Shown piece by piece: positions 1 to 9,288 of a stretch of 64,000 nucleotides of DNA. Source of the DNA: Dialister succinatiphilus YIT 11850. GTDB taxonomy: Bacteria; Bacillota; Negativicutes; Veillonellales; Dialisteraceae. The position numbers and the translations under genes were made by a program. Each line of letters begins with the position of its first letter. Position 1 is the stretch's first letter. The DNA is taken from contig NZ_JH591187.1 in assembly GCF_000242435.1 (NCBI RefSeq), positions 711,478-775,477 of the forward strand, read 5' to 3'. The notes under the pieces are model-generated. The model worked only from the letters and a program-made list of their open reading frames with translations, was not told the origin of the DNA and made no database searches.

Positions 1-1813
1 AAAGGGCAGTCATGGCCAAAAGGACGGCAGGATGGCCGAAAAGAAATTCCTTTTCTCTGGGCCTTGCATACATGACATTTTCAAGGAAACGGCGGAGCGC
101 AATTTCAAAACCCGGCACCGGTGCCCCGTTATTGCCGCTTCTGCCGATGAATACATATCCCACCACTGCCAAAAGGCCAAGGCCCACCAGAAGGCCAAGA
201 CGAATCTGGACACTGCAGAATTTCTTTACAAAGCGGACAAAATCCTTGTCCGAAGAAACGGTCTGTCCGAAAAAAGGAAACTTCTGAATATACACAATAG
301 AAATTAAAAGGAGCGGAAGTACAAAAGTCAGTTTCACACCGCGGAAAATCTGCATTTCCAAGAGGAAACGAATATCCCCCAGAAGCCCACTCACAAAAGC
401 AGCGCCTGCCAGGGAAAGAAGCCCCGAAATCCAGAGAATCAGCAGGGATTCTACGAAAAGTTTACCCCAGCCGATTTCGGCAAAGGCCTTATCCTTTCTT
501 TTAAGGCAATAGTTCAGGAAAAGACTGACTACCACCACCGGCGTGCACACGGCAGCGCCAAGAGCCAGAAGCTGAAGGACCATAAGGGAATGGAGCCCCC
601 AGAATAATCCCTGAGTGACTGCCAGTCCAAGAATTTCAAGGACCCAAACATATCTGCCAAGAGGCGGGAAAAGAAGAAGCGCCGTCATAACCACAAGAGA
701 AAGGGCCCCAGCCATGGCAATGCTCCGAAGAAGAGATGATGGGAAATAGGATTCCATGACAGAAGCTTTTCCTACGGTAAAGCCATGCCCTTCCAGTCGG
801 GAAGATACATCGGCAATATAGGAAGCATTCGTCTCAGACAGAGTCATACCATTCAGCGGAAACTTGAAGGAAGGGAACAGATTCATGCGGATATTCCGTT
901 CAATATCGGAAATATAATAGCGGGAAGCCGCTTCCTTAGGATCCAGTTTAATCAACTCATCTTTGGACATGGCATAGAGACGGACTACCTGATAGTCCGA
1001 AGAAAGGGCCATGTCAATATTCCCGGACTGCTTTTCAAAACCAAGCTGGTTCTGTGCCTCGATGAGGGCAATCGGAATGTGGCGGCGGCTGAGTTCATGA
1101 GACAGATAGTTCACATACTCTTTATACCCAAGTACTTCCTTGCCCTGGAAAATAACGGCGCTCACCCGATCAGAAGCATCCAGCTTCTTCAGGAAAAGAT
1201 CTACATAATCCTTAGTCACATGGGCTTCATTCCCGGGACGCAGTACCACATAGAACCCATGAGAAGCTGCATTTTTCACAGTTTCCGCATAAATGCCCAG
1301 TTCCATCTGCATAAACTTATTGTACACCGCATTGACTTCCAGCGTTTCCACGCCGTTCACATCAAAGGAACGTACATCATCGCTGCTCATAAGAAGAGAA
1401 AGATATTCTTTCGTTTCCTTGAAATAGGCATTTCCTTCCGTATTCAGCACCGGCTGGATATAAATTTTGGAATCAGAGATTCCCTGTGCTGTGGGATTTC
1501 TGAATGCAAATTCACTGCCTCGATAAATGCGGAGGTAATCATGGTTTACCAGCTTTTCCGGTGTTTCATCATACACAGCCAGAGAAGTTACACCGCTTTT
1601 CCGGTACAGCGAAAACAGCTCATCCGCTGATTTCTTTTCAACTGATGCGCTGTCTATAATATTGTAATAATCATATACATTTTCAACAGCAGTGGCAGAT
1701 GATTCCACATGGCTCCGCTGCAGAGATATCATCCCTGCAGCGACTACGCCGATGAAAATCAGGACTGCCAGCACTTTAAAGGCGCTGCTCTGTATGGCCC
1801 TCATTCTATCCAT
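1..1813 (-). CDS. DUF5693 family membrane protein, 3' end beyond window
   Basis: The frame is open from a start at 1813 to the window edge, about 604 codons, so the C-terminus is missing. One membrane segment lies at about residues 12-29, then a soluble domain of some 320 residues, then several hydrophobic segments from about residue 360. Close to the edge I read ARPREKEFLFGHP, a stretch I associate with DUF5693. No activity is known for the family. The start lies 3 bases after the prfB stop, so the two are probably co-transcribed. An AAAGGA sequence abuts the first ATG but sits 8 nt before an in-frame ATG at 1804, so Met4 may be the true start. The family name is recalled, not searched. Confidence 0.75.
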   Translation of the reverse strand, partial: MDRMRAIQSSAFKVLAVLIFIGVVAAGMISLQRSHVESSATAVENVYDYYNIIDSASVEKKSADELFSLYRKSGVTSLAVYDETPEKLVNHDYLRIYRGSEFAFRNPTAQGISDSKIYIQPVLNTEGNAYFKETKEYLSLLMSSDDVRSFDVNGVETLEVNAVYNKFMQMELGIYAETVKNAASHGFYVVLRPGNEAHVTKDYVDLFLKKLDASDRVSAVIFQGKEVLGYKEYVNYLSHELSRRHIPIALIEAQNQLGFEKQSGNIDMALSSDYQVVRLYAMSKDELIKLDPKEAASRYYISDIERNIRMNLFPSFKFPLNGMTLSETNASYIADVSSRLEGHGFTVGKASVMESYFPSSLLRSIAMAGALSLVVMTALLLFPPLGRYVWVLEILGLAVTQGLFWGLHSLMVLQLLALGAAVCTPVVVVSLFLNYCLKRKDKAFAEIGWGKLFVESLLILWISGLLSLAGAAFVSGLLGDIRFLLEMQIFRGVKLTFVLPLLLISIVYIQKFPFFGQTVSSDKDFVRFVKKFCSVQIRLGLLVGLGLLAVVGYVFIGRSGNNGAPVPGFEIALRRFLENVMYARPREKEFLFGHPAVLLAMTAL

Positions 1814-1816
1814 CCT

Positions 1817-2930
1817 TTATTTTGCTTTGGCTTTAAATTTGTTCATCTTCAGGAAACCTTCAATGAACGGGTCAATATCGCCGTCCATGACTCCCTGAAT
1901 ATTGCCTGTTTCTACTCCGGTGCGGTTATCCTTCACCAACGTATAAGGCTGGAATACATAGGAGCGAATCTGGCTGCCCCATTCAATAGCCTGCTGATCG
2001 CCTTCCAGCGCATTGACTTCCTGCTCATGTTTCTTCATTTCAAATTCATAGAGTTTGGCCCGAAGAAGGCGAAGACACTGTTCCTTATTCTGGAACTGGG
2101 AGCGTTCATTCTGGCAGGCTGCCACGATACCTGTAGGAATGTGAGTCATGCGGACAGCAGAACTGGTCTTGTTGATATGCTGACCGCCGGCACCGCTGGA
2201 GCGATAGTAGTCTACCCGCACATCATCCATGTTAAGATCTACTTGCACGTCATCATCGATTTCAGGCATCACATCCACAGCGGAAAAAGAGGTATGACGG
2301 CGTTTAGCCGCATCAAAAGGAGAAATACGCACCAGGCGGTGCACTCCTTTTTCTGATTTTAGGAAACCATAGGCATACTTCCCTTTCACCATGTATTCAG
2401 CACTCTTAATGCCGGCTTCATCGCCGGGAAGCATATTCAGTTCTTCCAGCGCAAACCCTTCCGCCTCTGCCCATTTCATATACATGCGGATCAGCATTTC
2501 TGTCCAGTCCTGGGCTTCTGTGCCGCCGGCACCGGCATGGAAAGTAAGGATGGCGTTATTCTCATCATATTTACCGGAAAGGAGGAGTTCAATTTCCTTT
2601 TTATCCAGGATCTCTTTCACTTCATTGAGCTCTTTGGCGATTTCCGGCTCCATGGACTGGTCATCTTCTTCAATAGCCAGATCCAGGATATCCTTCAATC
2701 CTTCCGCCCGCTCAAAAAGTTTGGTATAGGTCTCATAGGCATCCTTTGCCTCAGTTGCTTCCTGAGAAATTCTGCGGGCCTTATCCGCATCATCCCAGAA
2801 AGTAGGATCACTCATCTGAACGTCGTAACTTCTGATACGTTCCTTCAGCTGAGGTAAGTCAAAGTGAATCCCTTATTTCTTTTTCATGATTCAGCAGTTC
2901 TGTTAAAGTTTTTTTCAAATCTTCCAGCAT
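1817..2930 (-). CDS. prfB: Peptide chain release factor 2, with programmed +1 frameshift
   Basis: RF2 ends translation at UGA and UAA. The gene is in two frames. A 23-codon opening frame starts at ATG 2930 and stops at TGA 2861-2859. Just before it is CTT (2864-2862), giving the classic slippery CTT-TGA-C, with an AGGGA Shine-Dalgarno-like stretch a few bases upstream. A +1 slip on CTT continues as DLPQLKERI and on to the stop at 1817, about 370 residues in all. The UGA-reading tripeptide SPF falls near 203-205 and the catalytic GGQ near 248-250, where they are in E. coli RF2. Met at 2942 is an alternative start, but 2930 matches the usual length of the leader. It follows secA by 59 bases, probably in one operon. 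Confidence 0.95.
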
Positions 2931-2989
2931 CTGAATAATCATCTCTCTTTCGTTGTAAAAAGTATGTAATAAATCAAAACATATCAGAC

Positions 2990-5452
2990 TCAGTCATTCG
3001 ATGAATTTTCGTCCACATAGTGGGCAGTAGCCCCTTTCAGATGGTCTTCTGCTTTCGGTGCTTCGGGAGCCTGCTGCGGTTCTTCCGGATCGGTAGCAAA
3101 ACGGATCTGGATATGGTAGAGATAGAGCACAATAGTTTCCATCATGGCCTGCTGCATTTCTTCAAAAATATCATAGGCTTCTACTTTGTATTCCACAATG
3201 GGGTTTCTCTGTCCATAAGAACGAAGGCCTATCCCTTCTTTCAGCATATCCATGTCATCGAGATGTTCCATCCACTTGGAATCCACCACTTTCAGCATAA
3301 CTGCTTTTTCCAGTTCCCTCATCATGGAGGAGCCGATGGATTTTTCTCTGGATTCATAGGTTTCATGAGCAATAGTCTTGAGTTTGTCCTCCACCTCTTC
3401 ACGGCTCATATCTTCAATTTCTTCCAGTTTGATTTCACCGGGGGCCAGGAAATATTTTTCGCTGTATTTCAGAAGCCCTGCAAAATCCCATTCTTCCGGA
3501 TAGAGCTTTGGATCTGCGTAGGTCTGCATGCCCTTCTCAATAATGGTATCCACCATGCGGAGTACCTGGTCCTTCATGTTTTCGCCTTCAAGAATTCGGC
3601 GGCGCTGTTCATAAACCACCTTTCTCTGCTGATTCATGACATCATCATATTCAAGGACATATTTTCGGATATCAAAGTTTCTGGCTTCTACTCTCTTCTG
3701 TGCTTTCTGGATGGCATTGGAAACCATGCGGCTGTTAATCGGTTCATCTTCATCAAGGCCCATTTTTTCCATGAACTTCTTGATATTGTCACCGCCGAAA
3801 ATACGGAGCAGATCATCTTCCAGAGACAGGAAGAACTGACTGGAACCCGGGTCCCCCTGACGGCCTGCACGGCCGCGGAGCTGGTTATCAATACGGCGGC
3901 TTTCATGGCGCTCCGTCCCGATAATAGCAAGTCCGCCGAGCGCGGCTACCCCGTCTCCCAGCTGGATATCAGTACCGCGGCCTGCCATGTTGGTAGCGAT
4001 GGTCACGGCCCCTTTCTGTCCTGCCAGAGCTACGATGGCCGCTTCTTTTTCATGATATTTGGCATTCAGTACGGAATGAGGAATCTTAGCCGCATCAAGC
4101 ATATGGGAAAGCTCTTCGGACTGTTCAATGGAAGTGGTACCAATCAGTATGGGCTGACCGGTGGCATGGCGGCGTTCCACTTCCTTCACTACAGCACGGT
4201 ACTTGCCTCGTTTCGTTTTGAAAACCACATCCGGCAGATCTTTACGCTGAATCGGTTTATTGGTAGGAATCTGGATAACAGGGAGACCATAAATCTTAAT
4301 AAATTCCTGCTCTTCTGTTTTCGCAGTACCAGTCATGCCGGCCAGCTTGTCATACATTCTGAAATAATTCTGGAAGGTAATGGTAGCCAGAGTCTGGCTT
4401 TCGCGCTGAACTTCCAGCCCTTCCTTGGCTTCGATGGCCTGATGAAGTCCGTCGGAATAGCGGCGGCCATACATGAGACGACCGGTAAATTCATCAACAA
4501 TGACCACTTCACCGTCTTTAACTACATAGTCCTTATCCCGCTGCATCATGGTCTGAGCACGGAGGGCCTGAACGAAAAGATGGTTCAGCTCCAGATTTTC
4601 CGCATCATACAGATTTTCCACATGAAGCATTTTTTCCATCTTTGCAACCCCGGCTTCTGTAGGAGCCACGGTTTTCTGTTTTTCATCGATGGTGTAGTCT
4701 TCATCTTTTTTCAGATGCGGCACCAGCTTGGCCATGACGTAGTAATTATCTGTAGATTTCTGACCGGGGCCGGAAATAATCAGCGGTGTACGAGCTTCAT
4801 CGATAAGAATAGAGTCTACTTCATCGATCAGGCAGTAATGAAGGGGGCGCTGCACCATCTGGTCCAGAGAGGTAACCATGTTATCGCGAAGGTAGTCAAA
4901 GCCGAATTCATTATTCGTTCCGTAGGTAATATCGGAATTATAAGCAATCTTTCTCTGCTGGAAATCCAGGTCATGGACAATAAGGCCTACGGAAAGGCCG
5001 AGGAATTTATAGACCTGTCCCATCCATTCGCTGTCGCGCTTTGCCAGGTAATCATTGACCGTAATGACGTGGACGCCTTTTCCTTCCAAGGCATTCAGGT
5101 AGACCGGAGCGGTAGCTACCAGGGTTTTACCTTCACCGGTACACATTTCAGCAATATTACCGCGGTGGAGAACAATACCGCCAATCAGCTGCACATCGAA
5201 ATGGCGCATGCCCAGTACGCGACGGGACGCTTCGCGGACAACTGCAAAGGCTTCAGGAAGGATATCGTCCAGTGTTTCGCCCTTGGCCAGACGAGCCTTG
5301 AATTCATTGGTCTTATTAGCCAGGGAAGAATCACTCAACTTCTTCAGTCCATCTTCCAGGGGATTAATCTGCTGTTCTACAATCTTGCGAATCTTCTTTA
5401 CTTCTTTTTCGTTGGATCCGTTAAACAGCCTGTCAAAAAACTTATCAAACAT
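2990..5452 (-). CDS. secA: Protein translocase ATPase SecA
   Basis: SecA is the motor that drives preproteins through SecYEG at the cytoplasmic membrane. Walker A is GEGKT at about 106-110 and the DEAD-like box is [12 protein letters not shown] near 210-221. The second helicase domain contains GRGTDIQLG and the arginine-rich [13 protein letters not shown]. At 820 residues it is slightly short: the C-terminus ends in a linker rich in Pro, Glu and Ala without the Cys-rich SEC-C zinc motif that many SecA proteins carry. It has its own promoter at 5518-5546 and precedes prfB, the order common in Firmicutes. Confidence 0.97.
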   Translation of the reverse strand: MFDKFFDRLFNGSNEKEVKKIRKIVEQQINPLEDGLKKLSDSSLANKTNEFKARLAKGETLDDILPEAFAVVREASRRVLGMRHFDVQLIGGIVLHRGNIAEMCTGEGKTLVATAPVYLNALEGKGVHVITVNDYLAKRDSEWMGQVYKFLGLSVGLIVHDLDFQQRKIAYNSDITYGTNNEFGFDYLRDNMVTSLDQMVQRPLHYCLIDEVDSILIDEARTPLIISGPGQKSTDNYYVMAKLVPHLKKDEDYTIDEKQKTVAPTEAGVAKMEKMLHVENLYDAENLELNHLFVQALRAQTMMQRDKDYVVKDGEVVIVDEFTGRLMYGRRYSDGLHQAIEAKEGLEVQRESQTLATITFQNYFRMYDKLAGMTGTAKTEEQEFIKIYGLPVIQIPTNKPIQRKDLPDVVFKTKRGKYRAVVKEVERRHATGQPILIGTTSIEQSEELSHMLDAAKIPHSVLNAKYHEKEAAIVALAGQKGAVTIATNMAGRGTDIQLGDGVAALGGLAIIGTERHESRRIDNQLRGRAGRQGDPGSSQFFLSLEDDLLRIFGGDNIKKFMEKMGLDEDEPINSRMVSNAIQKAQKRVEARNFDIRKYVLEYDDVMNQQRKVVYEQRRRILEGENMKDQVLRMVDTIIEKGMQTYADPKLYPEEWDFAGLLKYSEKYFLAPGEIKLEEIEDMSREEVEDKLKTIAHETYESREKSIGSSMMRELEKAVMLKVVDSKWMEHLDDMDMLKEGIGLRSYGQRNPIVEYKVEAYDIFEEMQQAMMETIVLYLYHIQIRFATDPEEPQQAPEAPKAEDHLKGATAHYVDENSSND

Positions 5453-5517
5453 GGAAACAACTCCTTATACAATCAGTATTCCATTCCTTAAATTCCAATG
5501 CTTTACACATCTAGTTT

Positions 5518-5546
5518 ATTTTATCAAACTAAGGCGGTATAGTCAA
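5518..5546 (-). promoter_or_regulatory. secA promoter
   Basis: Read on the minus strand, TTGACT (5546-5541) and TAAAAT (5523-5518) are separated by 17 bases, a good sigma-70 match, 66 bases before the secA start. The -35 box directly abuts the hairpin of the hpf terminator, so hpf termination and secA initiation are packed into about 60 bp. Confidence 0.7.
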
Positions 5547-5574
5547 AAAAAGAGCGGAAAATTCCGCTCTTTTT
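5546..5574 (-). terminator. Intrinsic terminator of hpf
   Basis: The stem GAGCGGAA / TTCCGCTC is extended by A/T pairs on both sides and is followed on the minus strand by a run of T. It lies 22 bases after the hpf stop. Confidence 0.85.
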
Positions 5575-5596
5575 CGTGAAATTTCAAACTTTCCTA

Positions 5597-6133
5597 TTAC
5601 CGGTCTGCATCAATGAGGCCATATTTTCCGTCATCCCGACGATAAACGACAGCCATAGCTTCGGTTTCGGAATTGAAGAACATAAAGAAGCTGTGACCCA
5701 GAAGATTCATCTGAAGAACTGCTTCCTCCGGCGACATGGGGCTGATATTGAAATGTTTTGTCTTTACAATTTCAAATTCTGTATCCGGAGCAGAGGCCGC
5801 CTCCTTCTCCATGACGAACTGATGGCTCAGGGTATTTCTTTCTTTAAACCGTTTTGCCAGACGAGTTTTATACTTATGAATCTGCCGTTCTACCTTATCA
5901 AACACCAGATCAATCGACTTGTACATATCATCGGACTTTTCGACACCCCTGAGAATAATGCCGTCAACGAAGACAGTCACCTCACAGGTTTTTGTCATAT
6001 TCGAAATGCGAAGCAGGACATTAATCTTAATGGGCTTATCAAAGTATCTCTGAATCTTGCCTGTGTGTTTTTCTACATAAGAATGCAGTGCGTCAGTAAT
6101 TTCCAGATTTTTTCCTCTAACAGTTAATTCCAT
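5597..6133 (-). CDS. hpf: Long-form ribosome hibernation promoting factor
   Basis: Long HPF binds 30S subunits in stationary phase and dimerises 70S into inactive 100S ribosomes. At 178 residues it has the N-terminal RaiA-like domain (MELTVRGKNLEITDAL, about 1-100), a variable linker, and the C-terminal dimerisation domain (about 120-178) with the typical KTKHFNISPMSPEEA and GHSFFMFFN. This two-domain form is typical of Firmicutes rather than the short E. coli HPF or YfiA. It is a single-gene unit, with a promoter at 6184-6211 and a terminator at 5546-5574, directly upstream of secA as in many Firmicutes. Confidence 0.95.
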   Translation of the reverse strand: MELTVRGKNLEITDALHSYVEKHTGKIQRYFDKPIKINVLLRISNMTKTCEVTVFVDGIILRGVEKSDDMYKSIDLVFDKVERQIHKYKTRLAKRFKERNTLSHQFVMEKEAASAPDTEFEIVKTKHFNISPMSPEEAVLQMNLLGHSFFMFFNSETEAMAVVYRRDDGKYGLIDADR

Positions 6134-6183
6134 ATTGAAATCCCCCTTTCTTGAATAAGCTGAATGCTTATCCTTCTATAATT

Positions 6184-6211
6184 ATTATACTATATTTCCA
6201 CTAATAATCAA
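6184..6211 (-). promoter_or_regulatory. hpf promoter
   Basis: A perfect TATAAT (6189-6184) lies 16 bases from TTGATT (6211-6206), about 50 bases before the hpf start, in a very A/T-rich stretch. A general stress sigma could also act here, but I see no convincing second promoter. Confidence 0.5.
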
Positions 6212-6330
6212 TCCTTTCTGTCTATATAAATTAGATATCATTAAAAACTTTTATCAGTTTATAGAAACGATAGAAATAATTAAATATAAAAGGAGGAAAA
6301 ATAAAGAATGGAATGCCTTTCTGCCATTGA

Positions 6331-6359
6331 AAAAAGGGTAAAGCCTATGCTTTACCCTA
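6331..6359 (-). terminator. Intrinsic terminator of the cold shock gene
   Basis: The perfect stem GGGTAAAGC / GCTTTACCC has a 4-base loop and is followed by six T on the minus strand. It begins 44 bases after the stop at 6404. Confidence 0.9.
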
Positions 6360-6403
6360 AATTCAGATTCAGAAACTTACGCTATATGAGCTTCAGTAAG
6401 TGA

Positions 6404-6604
6404 TCAGCCTTCAACCTTAACGTTAGCAGCCTGAGGTCCTCTTGCACCATCAATGATTTCAAAATCAACCTTCTGGCCTTCATTCAGTGTTTTGAAGCCA
6501 TCAGCCTGGATAGCGGAGAAATGAACGAATACGTCGCCGCCTTCTTCTCTTTCAATAAAGCCGTAGCCTTTTTCTGCACTGAACCACTTAACTGTACCTT
6601 TCAT
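6404..6604 (-). CDS. Cold shock protein, CspA family
   Basis: This is a 66-residue single cold-shock domain (OB fold) that binds single-stranded RNA or DNA as an RNA chaperone. Both RNA-binding motifs are present, KGYGFI (about 14-19) and VFVHFS (about 26-31). The start at 6604 is fixed by AGGAGGA 7 bases upstream. The frame stays open further upstream, but those residues fall in the leader and promoter. It is a single-gene unit with its own promoter (6656-6684), a short leader hairpin and a terminator. Confidence 0.97.
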   Translation of the reverse strand: MKGTVKWFSAEKGYGFIEREEGGDVFVHFSAIQADGFKTLNEGQKVDFEIIDGARGPQAANVKVEG

Positions 6605-6633
6605 GGAAATTCCTCCTAAAAAAATTACTACAT

Positions 6634-6648
6634 TGCCCTTATTGGGCA
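6634..6648 (-). other. Small hairpin in the csp leader
   Basis: TGCCC / GGGCA with a 5-base AATAA loop lies between the predicted transcription start and the ribosome binding site. Cold shock leaders often fold to sense temperature, but this one is short and I infer only that it exists. Confidence 0.4.
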
Positions 6649-6655
6649 TAGATTT

Positions 6656-6684
6656 ACAATACCATAAAACATTAATTCCGTCAA
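6656..6684 (-). promoter_or_regulatory. Promoter of the cold shock gene
   Basis: TTGACG (6684-6679) and TATTGT (6661-6656) are separated by 17 bases, giving a leader of about 45 nt. Confidence 0.6.
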
Positions 6685-6706
6685 CCGAAATGTAAAAAAG
6701 AGTACG

Positions 6707-6738
6707 AAAAACGGGGCGGTTTTGGCCGTCCCGTTTTT
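6707..6738 (-). terminator. Terminator of the ABC transporter operon
   Basis: A 13-bp stem (AAAAACGGGGCGG against CCGTCCCGTTTTT, one G-T pair) with a 6-base loop lies 49 bases after the ATPase stop. T runs on both strands could make it bidirectional. Confidence 0.85.
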
Positions 6739-6786
6739 CCATATCAATGATGAATATCTGCATAAATATACGAATATACTCTGCCC

Positions 6787-7524
6787 TCAGAGGACTTGGG
6801 AAAGGAAAAGCTTTGTTCTGTCTTCCTTCGTATGATTAAATACTTCATCCGGTGTCCCCTGCTCCACAATGACTCCGCCGTCAATAAAGAGGACCCGGTC
6901 CCCCACTTCACGGGCAAATCCCATTTCATGGGTAACCACTACCATGGTCATGCCTTCTTCTGCCACTTCCTTCATGACATCCAGTACTTCATGGACCATT
7001 TCCGGATCCAGTGCAGAGGTAGGTTCATCAAAAAGAAGAGCTTTCGGCTTCATGGCAAGGGCCCTGGCTATAGCCACACGCTGCTGCTGTCCACCGGAAA
7101 GCTGGGATGGCTTATAGTCTGCCTTATCTTCCAGTCCCACCTTCCGGAGCAGCGACATGCCGCGGTCATAGGCTTCCTTTTTGCTGATTTTACGCACCTT
7201 CATGGGTGCCAGCATGAGGTTCTGGATTACAGTCATATGGGGAAAAAGATTGAACCGCTGGAAAACCATGCCCACTTCTGTTCTGACTTCGTTAATGTTC
7301 TTTTCACCATTCACAGGCATGCCATCAAAAAACACATTGCCGCTGGTTGGTTTTTCAAGGCCGTTGATGCAGCGGAGCAGTGTACTTTTACCGGAGCCGG
7401 AAGGGCCGATAATAACGACCACTTCTTTTTCTTTTACTTTGATGCTGATATCTTTCAGAACCGTGAGATCTCCAAATTTCTTTCCCACGTGGTTGATTTC
7501 AATTAAGTATTTTTTGTCCGCCAT
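6787..7524 (-). CDS. Polar amino-acid ABC transporter, ATP-binding protein
   Basis: This is the cytoplasmic ATPase of a polar amino-acid importer of the GlnQ/HisP type. Walker A (GPSGSGKST), the signature [15 protein letters not shown] and Walker B ([11 protein letters not shown]) are all present, followed by the H-loop (VVVTHEM). The ATG at 7524 is preferred because an AAAGAG precedes it. An upstream in-frame ATG at 7545 would overlap the permease. It is the second gene of a two-gene unit after the permease. No binding protein is encoded nearby, so substrate cannot be stated beyond the family. Confidence 0.93.
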   Translation of the reverse strand: MADKKYLIEINHVGKKFGDLTVLKDISIKVKEKEVVVIIGPSGSGKSTLLRCINGLEKPTSGNVFFDGMPVNGEKNINEVRTEVGMVFQRFNLFPHMTVIQNLMLAPMKVRKISKKEAYDRGMSLLRKVGLEDKADYKPSQLSGGQQQRVAIARALAMKPKALLFDEPTSALDPEMVHEVLDVMKEVAEEGMTMVVVTHEMGFAREVGDRVLFIDGGVIVEQGTPDEVFNHTKEDRTKLFLSQVL

Positions 7525-7526
7525 AA

Positions 7527-8165
7527 TTATCTCTTTTCCAGCCATGCTACTACACGAGAAATTGCCAGTGTCATAATCAGATACAGCACTGCCACGGTTG
7601 TCCAGATTTCAAAAGAGCCGTAGGTCTGTGCAATAATCAGTTGGCCTCTTCTTGTCAGTTCTTCAAAACCGATTACGGATACCAGAGAGGAATCCTTCAG
7701 CATAGCAATAAATTCATTGCCCAGCGGCGGGAGAATGTTGCGTACGGCCTGAGGAAGAATCACATAATACATGGTCTGCCACCAGGTCAGTCCCAAAGAC
7801 CGGCCGGCTTCCATCTGACCCACATCAATGGCCTGGATGCCTGCCCTGAAAATTTCCGATACATAGGCGCCGCTGTTGATGCCGCAGGCTGCCACAGCAG
7901 CTGCAAAAGGTTCCACACGATGTCCTGTAACGATAGGAAGGGCGAAATAAATGAGAAAGATCTGTACCAGAAGAGGAGTCCCACGAATGCAGTCCGCATA
8001 AACAGCTGCTATAATCCGGAGGACTTTAATCTGGCAGATGCGGGCTATTCCCACAAAAAGGCCAATCAAAAAACCTATGGCCACGCTGACAGCTGTGATT
8101 TCTATCGTTACACCGGCCCCAACCAGCAGCATAGGTAGTGCATGTTCAATCAGTTCAAAATTCAT
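7527..8165 (-). CDS. Polar amino-acid ABC transporter, permease
   Basis: This 212-residue membrane protein is of the HisM/GlnP family. It has about five hydrophobic segments and the EAA loop, whose core reads [20 protein letters not shown] near the C-terminal third and contacts the ATPase. It probably forms a homodimer because only one permease gene is present. It is the first gene of the unit, with a TATACT box about 25-35 bases upstream but no clear -35. The usual periplasmic binding protein is missing from the operon, so it must be encoded elsewhere or shared. Confidence 0.92.
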   Translation of the reverse strand: MNFELIEHALPMLLVGAGVTIEITAVSVAIGFLIGLFVGIARICQIKVLRIIAAVYADCIRGTPLLVQIFLIYFALPIVTGHRVEPFAAAVAACGINSGAYVSEIFRAGIQAIDVGQMEAGRSLGLTWWQTMYYVILPQAVRNILPPLGNEFIAMLKDSSLVSVIGFEELTRRGQLIIAQTYGSFEIWTTVAVLYLIMTLAISRVVAWLEKR

Positions 8166-8313
8166 GGAGCAACTCCTTATCCAATCTTTGTAAAACAGTA
8201 TACTTTGGGATAATACCTGTATAAGTATACCTATTTAACTATCGCCCGTCAATAGAGTCCCCGATAAATGGCCGCAAAATTTCCTTTTTTGAGGTGTATC
8301 GGTTTTTTGAATC

Positions 8314-8341
8314 AAGAAAAAAACGGCCGGGAAGGCCGTTT
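8314..8341 (-). terminator. Terminator of the hom-thrB operon
   Basis: AAACGGCC / GGCCGTTT with a 5-base loop is followed by a T run on the minus strand, 24 bases after the thrB stop. Confidence 0.88.
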
Positions 8342-8364
8342 GGGCTGTAGAAAAAGTCTGGATA

Positions 8365-9288
8365 TCAGACTGCCATGATCCCGTTGTGATCAAAATCAAG
8401 GACCAAGTACCGTGATGTGATATGGGCTGCTGCAAAGCCATTCACCATGGCAATGCCTACCTTTTCAGCCCGGTCAGCCGGAGCAAAGGCAATAATGGTG
8501 GGACCGGAACCAGAAATGGTAGCGCCATAGGCTCCTGCCCTTTCCGCATTTCGAATCACATCGGAGGCTCCGGGTATAAGATTCAGCCTGTAGGGCACAT
8601 GAATCACATCATCAAGCCCCAGTTTCAGATATTCCGGTTTCTGATACATGAAAGCAGCCATAAGGAAAGAAACAGCGCCAATATTGTGAACGGCATCGCT
8701 CCGTGGATAGCTGTCCGGTAAAACAGCCCTGGCTTTTTCGGTATGAAGTTCAAAGTCCGGAATGGTGACCACGGCTTTCCAATGGGAGGGAATGTCAATA
8801 CGCTCAGCTGTTACATTTCCATCTTTCAGAAGGGCCATGCAGAATCCTCCCAGTATGGCAGGGGCTGCATTATCGGGATGCCCTTCCATGGCAGCGGTTA
8901 TATCAAGAATTTCCTTTCTGTTAAAAGGCTCGCCCATAAGCATGTTGGCCAGAAACACGCCGGAAGCAATGGCCGCGGAAGAGGAGCCCAGGCCCCTGGC
9001 AAAGGGAATGCGATTGATAAGGTACATTTTTCCACCGGGTATGCTTTTCCCCGCCTCTCTGGCAGTTTCATCCATAGCCTTGATAATCATGTTATCAAGG
9101 CCCTCGGTAATCTGGCCGGCCCCCTCCCCTTCTGCTTCAATTTTTGTTTCTACCAGAGGAGTTCCTTCTGCCGGCACGAACTGTACCACATTATAAAGGC
9201 CAAGAGACATGCCAAGGGTATCAAAACCGCTGCCTATGTTGGCAGTCGTAGCCGGAACTCTCACGATGTATGTCTTATTTTCTGTCAT
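8365..9288 (-). CDS. thrB: Homoserine kinase
   Basis: A GHMP-family kinase of 307 residues that phosphorylates L-homoserine for threonine synthesis. The ATP-binding loop is PFARGLGSSSAAI (about 88-100), with the N-terminal VPATTANIGSGFDTLG and the C-terminal GATISGSGPTIIA. It overlaps the end of hom by 14 bases, so the two are translationally coupled. A threonine synthase gene is not in the window. Confidence 0.96.
   Translation of the reverse strand: MTENKTYIVRVPATTANIGSGFDTLGMSLGLYNVVQFVPAEGTPLVETKIEAEGEGAGQITEGLDNMIIKAMDETAREAGKSIPGGKMYLINRIPFARGLGSSSAAIASGVFLANMLMGEPFNRKEILDITAAMEGHPDNAAPAILGGFCMALLKDGNVTAERIDIPSHWKAVVTIPDFELHTEKARAVLPDSYPRSDAVHNIGAVSFLMAAFMYQKPEYLKLGLDDVIHVPYRLNLIPGASDVIRNAERAGAYGATISGSGPTIIAFAPADRAEKVGIAMVNGFAAAHITSRYLVLDFDHNGIMAV

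Noticed and set aside
3020..5491. A plus-strand open frame of about 820 codons opposite secA
   Set aside because: It mirrors secA in the opposite frame, has no ribosome site and no recognisable domains. It follows from the codon usage of the real gene. The same holds for the very long plus-strand frames opposite the M16 protease (30222-33011) and cobQ (46986-48845).
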